Below, in pieces: positions 27,332-37,575 of a stretch of DNA of 64,000 bases (its first letter is position 1; each line of letters opens with the position of its first letter). A program made the position numbers and the translations under genes. Source of the DNA: Alkanindiges hydrocarboniclasticus (GTDB lineage: Bacteria; Pseudomonadota; Gammaproteobacteria; Pseudomonadales; Moraxellaceae); NCBI RefSeq assembly GCF_001982605.1, contig NZ_MLCN01000018.1:1-64000 (forward strand), in the 5' to 3' direction. The notes under the pieces were generated by a model. It was given only the letters and a program-made list of their open reading frames with translations. It was not told where the DNA came from and did not search any database.

Positions 27332-27928
27332 ATGGCATTAGAATCTTTTGTTGGAGAGCTTAGCATTGTGGCATTTAATTTTGCCCCGCCGGGCTGGTTG
27401 CCCTGTAACGGCCAGTTGCTGTCCATTTCACAATACTCTGCGTTATTTAGCTTGCTGGGGGTTACGTATGGCGGTAATGGTCAAACCACCTTTGCCTTAC
27501 CCAACTTAAATGGCCGCATGCCGATTGGCGCTGATTATGGCCAGTTTCAACTGGGGCAAATGGCTGGCAATAGAAGTACCACGCTAACCGCAGCAAATTT
27601 GCCGGCACACAGCCATTCGCTGGACTCGCAGCAAATCAGTGCCAATGCCAGCATACAGCCACAGGCCAGCGCTGGAAACGGCAATACTGCCAACCCGGAT
27701 AATGCGGTCTGGGCCAATGTCAGTGATGGTCTGGCAAATCTGAATAGTTATACTCAGGATACTAGCCAGCTGGCCAATATGCGCCCCATACAAGCTACCA
27801 TCCAGGCCCAATTAAATGCAGGCAATACAGGTATTACCGGATCAAATTTACCGGTTGATATCAGCAATCCCTATCTGGCGCTCAATTTTATTATTTGCGT
27901 GCAAGGTATTTATCCATCGCGCCCTTAA
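27332..27928 (+). CDS. Phage tail-collar / microcystin-dependent-type protein
   Basis: 198 residues. The N-terminus has the tail-collar domain: FVGELSIVAFNFAPPGWLPCNGQLLSISQYSALFSLLGVTYGGNGQTTFALPNLNGRMP is the signature of this family (MdpB-like). The middle includes LPAHSHS with conserved His. It ends NPYLALNFIICVQGIYPSRP, a typical end. Such proteins are either phage tail-fibre tips or cell-surface/secreted proteins outside phages. No other phage genes are near. It is preceded by the broken HTH gene and faces the glycosyltransferase gene. Confidence 0.85.
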   Translation: MALESFVGELSIVAFNFAPPGWLPCNGQLLSISQYSALFSLLGVTYGGNGQTTFALPNLNGRMPIGADYGQFQLGQMAGNRSTTLTAANLPAHSHSLDSQQISANASIQPQASAGNGNTANPDNAVWANVSDGLANLNSYTQDTSQLANMRPIQATIQAQLNAGNTGITGSNLPVDISNPYLALNFIICVQGIYPSRP

Positions 27929-27944
27929 AATAAATTTTTTAGCG

Positions 27945-27990
27945 CTTACCTGAGAACAAAATGCTTTCATCCTGTTTGGTTTCAGGTAAG
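27945..27990. repeat. Inverted repeat after the tail-collar gene
   Basis: CTTACCTGA (27945-27953) is the reverse complement of TCAGGTAAG (27982-27990), with 28 bases between. It lies in the gap between two convergent genes. No T run follows on either side, so a terminator is not clear. Its role is unknown. Confidence 0.4.
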
Positions 27991-28088
27991 TGGCACTTGG
28001 TGCGCAACAGCTAACAAGTGATGGATGGCAATATCATGCAGGCACGCTACTAATTGATCTTGCCAATCCATTTAATCAGCGTGACCTT

Positions 28089-29174
28089 CTACTGATAAAA
28101 ACGTAAGTTGTCTTCTATGCGCTGCTTTTCATGGGCAGGAAACTTTTGTTCTTCAACAAGTTGCAGTATGGCGGCTTTGCCTGCCGCCTTAAATGCATTG
28201 CAGTAAGTCGCCGAGACACTCAACTCATCCAGCGTGCGCCAGTCATAAACACTGCTATCCACAAACAGCATGTCATCCGGCCTTGAAATATTTACCGCCT
28301 GTTGGGCAAAATGGCAGGCTGTCTCATAAATTTGCTGTTCCCGATAAAAGCGCGCCAGTTCATATAGCGGCTCAGCCCGTTGCTGGCGACTGGCCCAGGC
28401 CTGCAAATAGGCCATGTAGATTTGTTCAATCGGCTTGTTCAGGCGCTCAGTCAACTGGGCTGCGCGAAACTGTGCAGTCCAGCGTTCTTCTTCCCAGCCG
28501 CCAGCACTGGCCCGCTGGTGGTAGGCTTCCAGCGCCTGTTCAAGCAAGCCGGCATCCTGATAGCTTTGGGCCAGATAAAACTGATAGCGTACATTGCCCG
28601 GTTCGTCTTGCAGGCCCTGCTGTAACAGTGCAATGTCTTTTAGGTAGGTGCTGGCATCTTTGGCTCGTGCGCTGTCGTGGCGCACAAAAATGCTCAGGCC
28701 CTGTAACTGCTGCCAGCTGTGTGGCTGGGGTGAATCCAGATATTCATGCAAAACGCCTTGCCATGTCCACGGCAATCGGGTGGATACCAGCGCATTGCGT
28801 AAGTAGCGCAACTGATTATAAATACATTCAAAATGATAGGATGTCCCGGTCAGGGCAGGATACTGAAAGCCTTCTGCACTGATCAAGGTTTCATCCGCAT
28901 CAATAAACAAGAGGTAATCGGCATGTGGCAAGCTGCTGCCTTGAGCCAGTTGCAGGGCTTCAGTACGGTTGTGGCCAAAATTTTTCCATGGCCGCTCAAA
29001 TAACTGGCCGGGAATGTCCTGCATAAAATCCTGAATGAGCTGCTGAGTGCCATCAGTTGAGCCGGTATCTACAATAACCCATGAATGAATCCATGATTTA
29101 ACTGAGGCCAGACAGCGTAAAATGACCGCTGCTTCATTTTTAACAATCATGTTAAGGCGAATATGTGGCTGCAT
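28089..29174 (-). CDS. Family 2 glycosyltransferase with TPR-like C-terminal region
   Basis: 361 residues. The N-terminal GT2 domain has RLNMIVKNEAAVILRCLASV, a VIVDTGSTDGTQQLI nucleotide-binding turn, and the D-x-D motif in FIDADET near residue 94. The C-terminal part has helical pairs such as NVRYQFYLAQSYQDAGLLEQALEAYHQRA, similar to TPR units. GT2-TPR proteins of this shape glycosylate peptides or proteins. The gene points toward the tail-collar and collagen-like genes. A link to glycosylating the collagen-like protein is possible but untested. Confidence 0.88.
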   Translation of the reverse strand: MQPHIRLNMIVKNEAAVILRCLASVKSWIHSWVIVDTGSTDGTQQLIQDFMQDIPGQLFERPWKNFGHNRTEALQLAQGSSLPHADYLLFIDADETLISAEGFQYPALTGTSYHFECIYNQLRYLRNALVSTRLPWTWQGVLHEYLDSPQPHSWQQLQGLSIFVRHDSARAKDASTYLKDIALLQQGLQDEPGNVRYQFYLAQSYQDAGLLEQALEAYHQRASAGGWEEERWTAQFRAAQLTERLNKPIEQIYMAYLQAWASRQQRAEPLYELARFYREQQIYETACHFAQQAVNISRPDDMLFVDSSVYDWRTLDELSVSATYCNAFKAAGKAAILQLVEEQKFPAHEKQRIEDNLRFYQ

Positions 29175-31004
<1,830 letters not shown>

Positions 31005-31051
31005 GTCAATGCGGGTTTGACCCCAGCCTATTACAGGCTTTCCTTTAAAAG

Positions 31052-31078
31052 AACCGTCAAAGCTTTGGCGGTTTTTTT
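31052..31078 (+). terminator. Intrinsic terminator after guaB
   Basis: AACCGTCAAAG / CTTTGGCGGTT (31052-31073, the inner CAAAGCTTTG is self-complementary) followed by seven T residues. Confidence 0.9.
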
Positions 31079-31183
31079 GTTTTACTCAACTTAATTTTTA
31101 CAAAAACTTAAAATTTTTAAGTAAACTTTGTTTTAACCTATATGGTTCTGTACTGCGCTTAAACAATCTTAGAGAGAAAAAAG

Positions 31184-32521
31184 ATGAGCCACTTTGGCAC
31201 CGATGGAATTCGTGGAAAATTTGGCGAAGACCCGATTACCCCGGAATTTGCATTAAAACTGGGCTTTGCCGCAGGCCGCGTGTTTGCCAGTCAGGCTAGA
31301 AAGGGTCAGGCCAAAGTGATGATGGGCAAGGATACCCGCTTGTCCGGTTATGTGCTGGAAGCCGCTTTGCAGGCTGGCTTGAATGCCGCTGGCGTAGATG
31401 TACTGCTGCTTGGCCCGCTGCCGACCCCTGCCATTGCCCATTTGACCCGGGCATTTCATGCCAATGCCGGCATTGTGATTTCAGCCTCGCATAATCCCTA
31501 TTTTGACAATGGCATCAAGTTTTTTTCCAGTGAAGGTAAAAAGCTGCCAGATGAGCTGCAAAATGCCATTAGCGCACAACTTGAACAGCCCATTGAAATT
31601 ACCGCGCCGGACCGTCTGGGCAAAAGCTATCGCATCAAGGACTCCAACGGGCGCTATATTGAATTCTGCAAGTCCAGCTTTCCGTATCATTTAAATCTGA
31701 CCGGCTTAAAAATTGTCATTGACTGTGCCAATGGCGCTGGTTATATGGTTGGGCCAGCCATTTTGCGTGAACTGGGTGCCACCGTGATTGCACTGCACAG
31801 CCAGCCGGATGGCCTGAATATCAATGCCGACTGTGGTTCTACTCATCCCGAAAGCCTGCAAAAAGCCGTGCTGGATTATCAGGCGGATGTGGGTATTGCG
31901 CTCGATGGTGATGCTGACCGCATTATTATGGTTGACCAGCACGGCAAGCTGGTGGATGGCGATGCCATTTTGTACATTCTGGCCACGCAGGCTGGCTGCC
32001 CGATTGAAGGCGTGGTGGGCACCTTAATGAGCAATATGGGATTAGAGTTAGCGCTTAAAGCCCGTAATATTGACTTTAAGCGGGCCAAGGTGGGTGATCG
32101 CTACGTGATGGCTGATCTGGAAACCTCAGGCTGGCAAATTGGTGGTGAGCCTTCCGGCCATATTTTGTGTCTGGATAAAAGCACCACAGGCGATGCGCTG
32201 ATTTGTGGCTTGCAGGTTCTGGCGCAAATGGTGGCACAGCAAAAAGCCCTGCATGAACTGACCACAGGCTTAAGTATTTTGCCGCAGGCGCTGGTTAATG
32301 TGCGTCTGGCACAAATGATTGACCCGTATGCTGACCCGGCACTGAGTCAGGCCTTTGATGAGGCAGAAGCCAAACTGGCTGGACGTGGTCGATTGCTCAT
32401 CCGTAAATCCGGTACTGAGCCAGTGATCCGGGTGATGGTCGAAGGGGAAACCCAGGAACAGGTTGACCAGTTGGCCAATGAACTGGCCGACCTGATTCGT
32501 AGCCGTGGTGCTGCTGCATAG
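31184..32521 (+). CDS. glmM: Phosphoglucosamine mutase
   Basis: 445 residues. It converts glucosamine-6-phosphate to glucosamine-1-phosphate for UDP-GlcNAc. It starts [22 protein letters not shown]. The active phosphoserine is Ser102 in [18 protein letters not shown], the metal loop is DGDADRI near 241-247, and the sugar-binding GGEPSGHI lies near 326. The C-terminal phosphate-binding loop [12 protein letters not shown] is present. All active-site parts are intact. Confidence 0.97.
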   Translation: MSHFGTDGIRGKFGEDPITPEFALKLGFAAGRVFASQARKGQAKVMMGKDTRLSGYVLEAALQAGLNAAGVDVLLLGPLPTPAIAHLTRAFHANAGIVISASHNPYFDNGIKFFSSEGKKLPDELQNAISAQLEQPIEITAPDRLGKSYRIKDSNGRYIEFCKSSFPYHLNLTGLKIVIDCANGAGYMVGPAILRELGATVIALHSQPDGLNINADCGSTHPESLQKAVLDYQADVGIALDGDADRIIMVDQHGKLVDGDAILYILATQAGCPIEGVVGTLMSNMGLELALKARNIDFKRAKVGDRYVMADLETSGWQIGGEPSGHILCLDKSTTGDALICGLQVLAQMVAQQKALHELTTGLSILPQALVNVRLAQMIDPYADPALSQAFDEAEAKLAGRGRLLIRKSGTEPVIRVMVEGETQEQVDQLANELADLIRSRGAAA

Positions 32522-32614
32522 CTTGTCCAGGTTGCGTAATTTGCACGACCTGTAAAGTTAGTGAAATATGGCAAAACACAGGGTCATTTCTGGTTCAGTC
32601 AAGGTGAAAACGCA

Positions 32615-33274
32615 ATGAGTGTGAAGGACTTAAGCGAATTACGGCAAAACTATGGCAAAGGCAGTTTGCAGGTGCATGATTTGTCCGCTGATCCTTTAAC
32701 CCAGTTTTTAAAATGGCTGGATCAGGCATTGCAGGCACAGGTTGCCGAGCCGTATGCCATGACACTGGCCACTGCGGATGGTGATGGCCGTCCGCATGCC
32801 CGTACTGTGCTGTTGCGTGGCGCTGACCCAACCGGTTTTTATTTTTATAGTAATTATGACAGCCAGAAGGGACTGGATCTGGCTGCCAATCCGTATGCCG
32901 AGCTACTGTTTTTTTGGCCTGCGCTGGAACAGCAGGTGCGCATTCACGGGCCGGTAGAACGCATTAGTAAGCAGGAATCTACTGAGTATTATCATAAGCG
33001 CCCGCGTGACAGCCAGATTGCGGCGCATGTCAGCACCCCGCAAAGTGGCATTATTGAAAGCCGTGAGTTGCTGGAACAGCGCTTTGCTGATTTAAACCAG
33101 CAACTTGAGCATGCTACAGCCATTGACAAGCCTGAATTCTGGGGTGGTTACTGCTTAAAGCCTGCCTATTATGAATTCTGGCAGGGCCGGCCCAATCGTT
33201 TGCATGACCGCTTAAAGTATATTCCAGATACTTTAAGCGACACAGGCTGGCGTATTGAGCGCTTAATGCCTTGA
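32615..33274 (+). CDS. pdxH: Pyridoxamine 5'-phosphate oxidase
   Basis: 219 residues from the ATG at 32615 (MSVKDLSELRQNYGKGSLQ), which has AAGGTG upstream and gives the normal length; the frame is open back to 32561. It makes pyridoxal phosphate with FMN and oxygen. The FMN-binding segments YAMTLATADGDGRPHARTVLLRG and FYFYSNYDSQKGLDL, and the C-terminal EFWGG...FWQGRPNRLHDRLKY, are all typical. Confidence 0.96.
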   Translation: MSVKDLSELRQNYGKGSLQVHDLSADPLTQFLKWLDQALQAQVAEPYAMTLATADGDGRPHARTVLLRGADPTGFYFYSNYDSQKGLDLAANPYAELLFFWPALEQQVRIHGPVERISKQESTEYYHKRPRDSQIAAHVSTPQSGIIESRELLEQRFADLNQQLEHATAIDKPEFWGGYCLKPAYYEFWQGRPNRLHDRLKYIPDTLSDTGWRIERLMP

Positions 33275-33276
33275 GC

Positions 33277-33455
33277 GAGGATAAGTAAAGCATTGCTTTA
33301 CCCGAGCGCATGAGGAACACTGTTCCGCAAGGAAGCTATGCTTGGAGCATGAGGATAAGTAAAGCACTCCGTTACACTGGGTCTTGCAGCATACTATGCT
33401 TCATTTACCCAAGCGTATGTGAGAAATACTGTGTCGTAACTGCTTTAAGCACGAA
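33277..33455 (+). repeat. Diverged tandem repeat with hairpins and AGGA strings
   Basis: The 16-base string GAGGATAAGTAAAGCA occurs at 33277-33292 and again at 33351-33366 (period 74). A second part, TTACCC-AGCG-ATG-G...ACTGT--CG, occurs near 33298 and near 33405 with several changes. The first unit also folds: GTAAAGCA-T-TGCTTTAC (33285-33301) and GGAACA-C-TGTTCC. It lies in the 260-base gap between pdxH and recJ. Function is unknown. Confidence 0.6.
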
Positions 33456-33534
33456 CACCGCTCAAGCCTGTCCTGTTTCTTTCTTTTAAATAGCCATTTT
33501 TCTTGTAGTTCATTTTTCCGGTTTCCTGTTTGTT

Positions 33535-35253
33535 ATGTCCTCATACCAGCTAATTGCACGACCCTGTCCGCCTGTTGCCGAGCAACTGGGTGAGCATGTT
33601 TCACCCTTGTTGGCCCGATTGTATGCCGCACGCGGGGTGGATTCAGCAGAGCAATTGAGTCTTAAACTGAATCGGCTGATTCCGGCGCAACAGCTTAAAG
33701 GGCTGGCGTGTGCGGTTAATTTGCTGGATCAGGCTATTGACCAGCAAACCCGGATTTTGATTGTTGGCGATTTTGATGCTGATGGGGCGACCAGTACGGC
33801 ACTGATGATGCTGGCACTGGGTCAAATGGGTGCCTGTGTTGATTATCTGGTGCCAGACCGCTTTAAATATGGCTATGGCCTCACCCCGGAAATTGTGGCG
33901 CTGGCAATTGATGACTACCAGCCGCAACTCATTGTCACGGTGGATAATGGCATATCCAGCCATAGTGGTGTTGAGGCCGCGCATGCCGCTGGCATCCGGG
34001 TGATTATTACCGACCATCACCTGACCACAAAAGCACCACCGGAATGTGCTGCTGTGGTGAATCCCAACCAGCCGGATTGCAGTTTTGGCAGTAAGGCACT
34101 GGCTGGCGTTGGGGTAGCCTTTTATGTACTGGCTGCTCTGGCCACCCAGCGCAAGCAGCAGGGCAAGGCTAGTGCCACTCTAACCCAGTATCTGGATATT
34201 GTGGCTATTGGTACGGTAGCTGATGTAGCGCAGCTGGATTATAACAACCGCATTCTGGTGGCTGCTGGTGTTGAGCGTATCCGGCAGGGTGTATGCCGCC
34301 CCGGAGTGCTGGCCTTGCTGGAAATTGCCGGCCGCGACCTCTACAAAATTACGCCACAGGATCTGGGTTTTGTCATCGGCCCGCGTATTAATGCCGCTGG
34401 ACGCATGGAAAATATGCGCATTGGGATTGATTGCCTGCTGGCCAGTAGTTTTGAAGAAGCGTGGCCACTGGCCCAAAAGCTGGATGAGCTCAACCGCGAG
34501 CGCCGTCGGGTAGAAGCCCAGATGAAGCAGGAAGCACTGGACTTGCTGGCGCATTCTGCCTATAGCAACCTGACCGATATTCCACCGGCTATTGTGCTGT
34601 TTGAACCCAGCTGGCATCAGGGTGTAATTGGTATTGTGGCTGGGCGCTTAAAAGAGCAATTCCATCGTCCTACCATTGTGTTTGCACCCAGTGAAGATGG
34701 GCAGTTTATTAAGGGATCAGCGCGATCCATTGCTGGCGTGCATATCCGTGATGCCATTGAGCGGGTGGCCGAGCAGCATCCCGAGCTGGTAAGCCATTTT
34801 GGCGGGCATGCCATGGCCGCAGGTTTAACCCTGCCACGACAACAGTTTGAAGCCTTTACAGCGGTTTTTCAGCACATTATTGCTGCACATGACCAAAGCC
34901 TGTTTGACGCCAAGTTGCTGACTGATGGTGAGCTGGCACCGCAGGAATTTAGTCTGGATACAGCACGCGACCTTGCCAGCGCCGGGCCATGGGGACAGGG
35001 TTTTCCTGCCCCGGTATTTGAAGGCTTGTTTAAAGTGCTGGAGTATCGCTGGTTACAGGATAAGCACCTTAAGTTGTTGTTGCAGCATCCTGACCATAAG
35101 CAGCGTATAGATGCAATTTATTTTAATGCGATACGGCAGCACTGGCCTGACACGATGCTCAGGATCCGGCTAGCCTATCAACTGGATATTAATGAATATC
35201 AGGGCAGGCAGCGGCTGCAACTGCTGGTACAGCATGCTGAAATAGTGGTTTAA
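33535..35253 (+). CDS. recJ: Single-stranded-DNA-specific exonuclease RecJ
   Basis: 572 residues. A DHH-family 5'-3' exonuclease used in recombination and repair. The metal motifs are DFDADG (79-84), the DHH at about residue 161 (ITDHHLTTK), and VDNGIS. The C-terminal DHHA1 part has GSARSIAGVHIRDAIE and HFGGHAMAAGLTL. The start ATG (33535) gives MSSYQLIARPC. Length and order match other RecJ. Confidence 0.96.
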   Translation: MSSYQLIARPCPPVAEQLGEHVSPLLARLYAARGVDSAEQLSLKLNRLIPAQQLKGLACAVNLLDQAIDQQTRILIVGDFDADGATSTALMMLALGQMGACVDYLVPDRFKYGYGLTPEIVALAIDDYQPQLIVTVDNGISSHSGVEAAHAAGIRVIITDHHLTTKAPPECAAVVNPNQPDCSFGSKALAGVGVAFYVLAALATQRKQQGKASATLTQYLDIVAIGTVADVAQLDYNNRILVAAGVERIRQGVCRPGVLALLEIAGRDLYKITPQDLGFVIGPRINAAGRMENMRIGIDCLLASSFEEAWPLAQKLDELNRERRRVEAQMKQEALDLLAHSAYSNLTDIPPAIVLFEPSWHQGVIGIVAGRLKEQFHRPTIVFAPSEDGQFIKGSARSIAGVHIRDAIERVAEQHPELVSHFGGHAMAAGLTLPRQQFEAFTAVFQHIIAAHDQSLFDAKLLTDGELAPQEFSLDTARDLASAGPWGQGFPAPVFEGLFKVLEYRWLQDKHLKLLLQHPDHKQRIDAIYFNAIRQHWPDTMLRIRLAYQLDINEYQGRQRLQLLVQHAEIVV

Positions 35254-35277
35254 AAGTCACGGTTTAAAGCAAGCAAT

Positions 35278-35311
35278 AAAAAAAACCGCTAGCGGGGCTA
35301 ACGGTTTTTAT
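35278..35311. terminator. Probable bidirectional terminator between recJ and a porin gene
   Basis: AAAACCGCTAGC / GCTAACGGTTTT stem (one mismatch) with A-rich and T-rich ends, between convergent genes. Confidence 0.8.
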
Positions 35312-35341
35312 CAACAGTTTTTGGCTTAAGTGGCTTAGAGC

Positions 35342-36214
35342 TTAGAAACGGAAAGTACCGTTAATGCCAAAAGAATCGGCACCATCAGTGGTGCTATAGC
35401 CAATGCCTACCGCCGCAACAGGTGTAATAAATTTCTGGGCACGAACGCCAAAAATTGAATCACTGTCATCTTCTGTTGAGTCAGCAAAAGATGCACCGAT
35501 GCTCAGCGTTGGATCAAGATATAAATCACCAGCCAGACGATAAGCAGTTTCATCACCAATTAAAAACTGGCTTTCCAGATTGATATTGTTGTTACCTACA
35601 GCAGTAACATACTTGGCACGTAAGGTAGCCGCTGTGTCTTCTCCGCTAACGCCAGCAGCACCCCAGCCATACACAAAACCATTTTTCATTACTTGAAGCG
35701 GATTAACGCTTTCGCTCATATCGGTTGCACCGACTGCCAGCAACAAGCCGGTCATTGGCAAATAACCTACTTCTACAGCATAGCCTGTTCCATCATCATC
35801 TTCACTGGCGCTAAAGCCAGCAGCAGAAGCTTTGGTCGTGGTTTGAGTCTGGTTCACTGCCGCACTCACATAAAATTGTGAGTTTGGAACATAAAATTCA
35901 CCAGCAAGCCCCAGTACATCAAGGTCTAATTTGCTTTTAACATTTACACCTAAAATATTTTCTTCTTCTTCAAGACTCGCATTGACATAGCCTAAGCTGA
36001 TGTTGCTGGCTTTATTTAAGAAAGCCGCTTCTGCCAGAGGGGTATTGCCTACGTTAACCGGATTAATATAGTAAGTTCCAGCAATACCAAAAGTATTAAC
36101 ATCACTTTCATCCAGATCGATATTTTCATAGGATGCGTTGACTTCGGTTTGATAAGCATTTGCAGCAGTCATAGACGCCAGTAAAGCAGTCGCTAAAAAT
36201 AATTTTTTCATCAT
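35342..36214 (-). CDS. Outer-membrane putative porin, paralogue 1
   Basis: About 290 residues from the ATG at 36214 (the frame continues four codons further through a TTG). The signal peptide is MMKKLFLATALLASMTAANA. The mature part has many alternating beta-strand segments (TFGIAGTYYINPV, AKYVTAVGNNNINLESQFLIG) and ends with Phe-Arg-Phe, an outer-membrane C-terminal signal. It shares a frame of residues with the neighbour at 36437: YQTEV at the N-terminus, PLAEAAF, FYVS, RAKYVT. Function as a channel is inferred from the fold; the family is annotated only as putative porin. Confidence 0.85.
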   Translation of the reverse strand: MMKKLFLATALLASMTAANAYQTEVNASYENIDLDESDVNTFGIAGTYYINPVNVGNTPLAEAAFLNKASNISLGYVNASLEEEENILGVNVKSKLDLDVLGLAGEFYVPNSQFYVSAAVNQTQTTTKASAAGFSASEDDDGTGYAVEVGYLPMTGLLLAVGATDMSESVNPLQVMKNGFVYGWGAAGVSGEDTAATLRAKYVTAVGNNNINLESQFLIGDETAYRLAGDLYLDPTLSIGASFADSTEDDSDSIFGVRAQKFITPVAAVGIGYSTTDGADSFGINGTFRF

Positions 36215-36259
36215 TGTTTTTCCCAAAAATTATAACAAATAATTTGTTACATGTTTGCA

Positions 36260-36287
36260 ATAATACAGTGCAATTATTTTTTGTCAA
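36260..36287 (-). promoter_or_regulatory. Sigma-70 promoter of porin paralogue 1
   Basis: On the minus strand, TTGACA (36287-36282) and TATTAT (36265-36260) with a 16-base spacer, about 45 bases before the start codon. The same layout occurs before the neighbouring paralogue. Confidence 0.75.
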
Positions 36288-36386
36288 ACTGAGGCTAATT
36301 AAAACATGCTATTGCGTGGGCTTGAGATCATGCATGCATTAATAATAATTTTATGTATTCTGGGAATCTGGTTAAAAAGCAAGCCA

Positions 36387-36422
36387 TAAAAAAGCCGCTA
36401 ATCGCTGGAATAACGGCTTTTT
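36387..36422 (-). terminator. Terminator after porin paralogue 2
   Basis: On the minus strand AAAAAGCCGTTATTCC...GCGATTAGCGGCTTTTTT: a GCCG / CGGC-centred stem with six T residues, between the paralogues. Confidence 0.75.
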
Positions 36423-36436
36423 AAAAAGACTAAGAC

Positions 36437-37177
36437 TTAGAAGCGGTAAGTACCACGAAGACCTACAGTATTAGTGTCATCACCAAAGCCTAACTCACCT
36501 TGGATACTGGTTTGCTGGTTAATGAATTTACGGGCACGTACACTAAATACATCGTAATCACCAGCGCCCAAGTCAGTGTTTTCATACTGACCGCCAATGC
36601 TAAAGGTATTGTCGACATAATAATCAGCCGCTACGTTGTAGTGATCATAGTCACCAAATACACCACCAGCTTCAAAGTTCCAGTCGTGCTGACCAACACG
36701 GGTTACATACTTGGCACGGATGGATGGGTCTGTATTGCTGTCGTCATTATATTCTGTACCTACCAGACCAGCTGCGATCAGGAAGTTTGGTGCAGGGAAA
36801 TAACCGATTTCAGCGCCGTACTGATTGGCGTGGTCGTCATCAAATTCAATACGTGACAGGTTACCTGACACATAAAAATCGGTATTTGGTACGTAGTATT
36901 CGCCATTAATGCCGTATTGAGTAGTTTCGTCATCGGCATCATCAGTAGCAATATTGACACCCACATTGCTGGCACGGTTCATAAATGCTGCTTCAGCCAG
37001 TGGTGCATTGTTGTCAGTCACTGGATTGAAGTAATAGGTAGCATCTACGCCAAATGCATTAGTGCTATCGCTGTTATCATTGTCAAAATAAGTGTAATCC
37101 GCACCTACTTCAGTTTGGTAGGCATTTGCCGCAGACATAGTGGCCAGTAGGGCGGCAGCCAGTGCTAATTTTTTCAT
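36437..37177 (-). CDS. Outer-membrane putative porin, paralogue 2
   Basis: 246 residues. The signal peptide is MKKLALAAALLATMSAANA, followed by YQTEVGADYTYF. Beta-strand rich with many Asp/Asn turns, ending YRF. It is a shorter relative of the gene at 35342: PLAEAAFMNRASN, YGINGEYYVPNTDFYVSGN, RAKYVTRVGQ and VRARKFI are shared with only small changes. The pair arose by tandem duplication and later divergence. Acidic loops on the outside are likely. Confidence 0.85.
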   Translation of the reverse strand: MKKLALAAALLATMSAANAYQTEVGADYTYFDNDNSDSTNAFGVDATYYFNPVTDNNAPLAEAAFMNRASNVGVNIATDDADDETTQYGINGEYYVPNTDFYVSGNLSRIEFDDDHANQYGAEIGYFPAPNFLIAAGLVGTEYNDDSNTDPSIRAKYVTRVGQHDWNFEAGGVFGDYDHYNVAADYYVDNTFSIGGQYENTDLGAGDYDVFSVRARKFINQQTSIQGELGFGDDTNTVGLRGTYRF

Positions 37178-37575
37178 GATCTTTCTCCAACATTAAATGA
37201 AATTATTTGTTACACATTTGCTATCTTACAGCGCGCAAGAAATTAGTCAAACTTGAAACTGTTAAGTGCAATTTACATAATTTTTATTAGGTATTTCAAT
37301 GGATTAATATTTTAATTTATAAACTTATGCACTGATATGACACATATTTTGTAAAGATTTCAGGTTTTTTGCCCTAACTTGTAACACTTCTGCAACCAAT
37401 CCCCGCAATCTTAACCAAGCCCATACCTAAAAATATGAAGACTTAAAAAGCACTATGTAGTTTGCATGCATAAACGGAATCCTCTTTTAGGTTTTTTAAA
37501 TAAAAGCAGTGCTGTTGAGCAATAAACCAGACGTGCTAAAATTCAGATTCTTTAATGATTGTTTTGAGATGCATT
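37178..37575. other. Intergenic region between the porins and prfB
   Basis: 398 AT-rich bases. It holds the paralogue 2 promoter (37223-37250) and presumably the prfB promoter. No gene was seen. Confidence 0.5.
37223..37250 (-). promoter_or_regulatory. Sigma-70 promoter of porin paralogue 2
   Basis: On the minus strand, TTGACT (37250-37245) and TAAGAT (37228-37223) with a 16-base spacer. The flanking string TTTGTTACA-N2-TTTGC (plus strand) also occurs at the same place before paralogue 1. Confidence 0.7.

Noticed and set aside
27332-27928. Prophage
   Set aside because: Only a single collar-type protein; no integrase, capsid, terminase or attachment repeats nearby.
33277-33366. Second Rsm-like RNA between pdxH and recJ
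   Set aside because: AGGA strings are present but sit in stems or open sequence, there is no clear terminator, and no GacA box was found.
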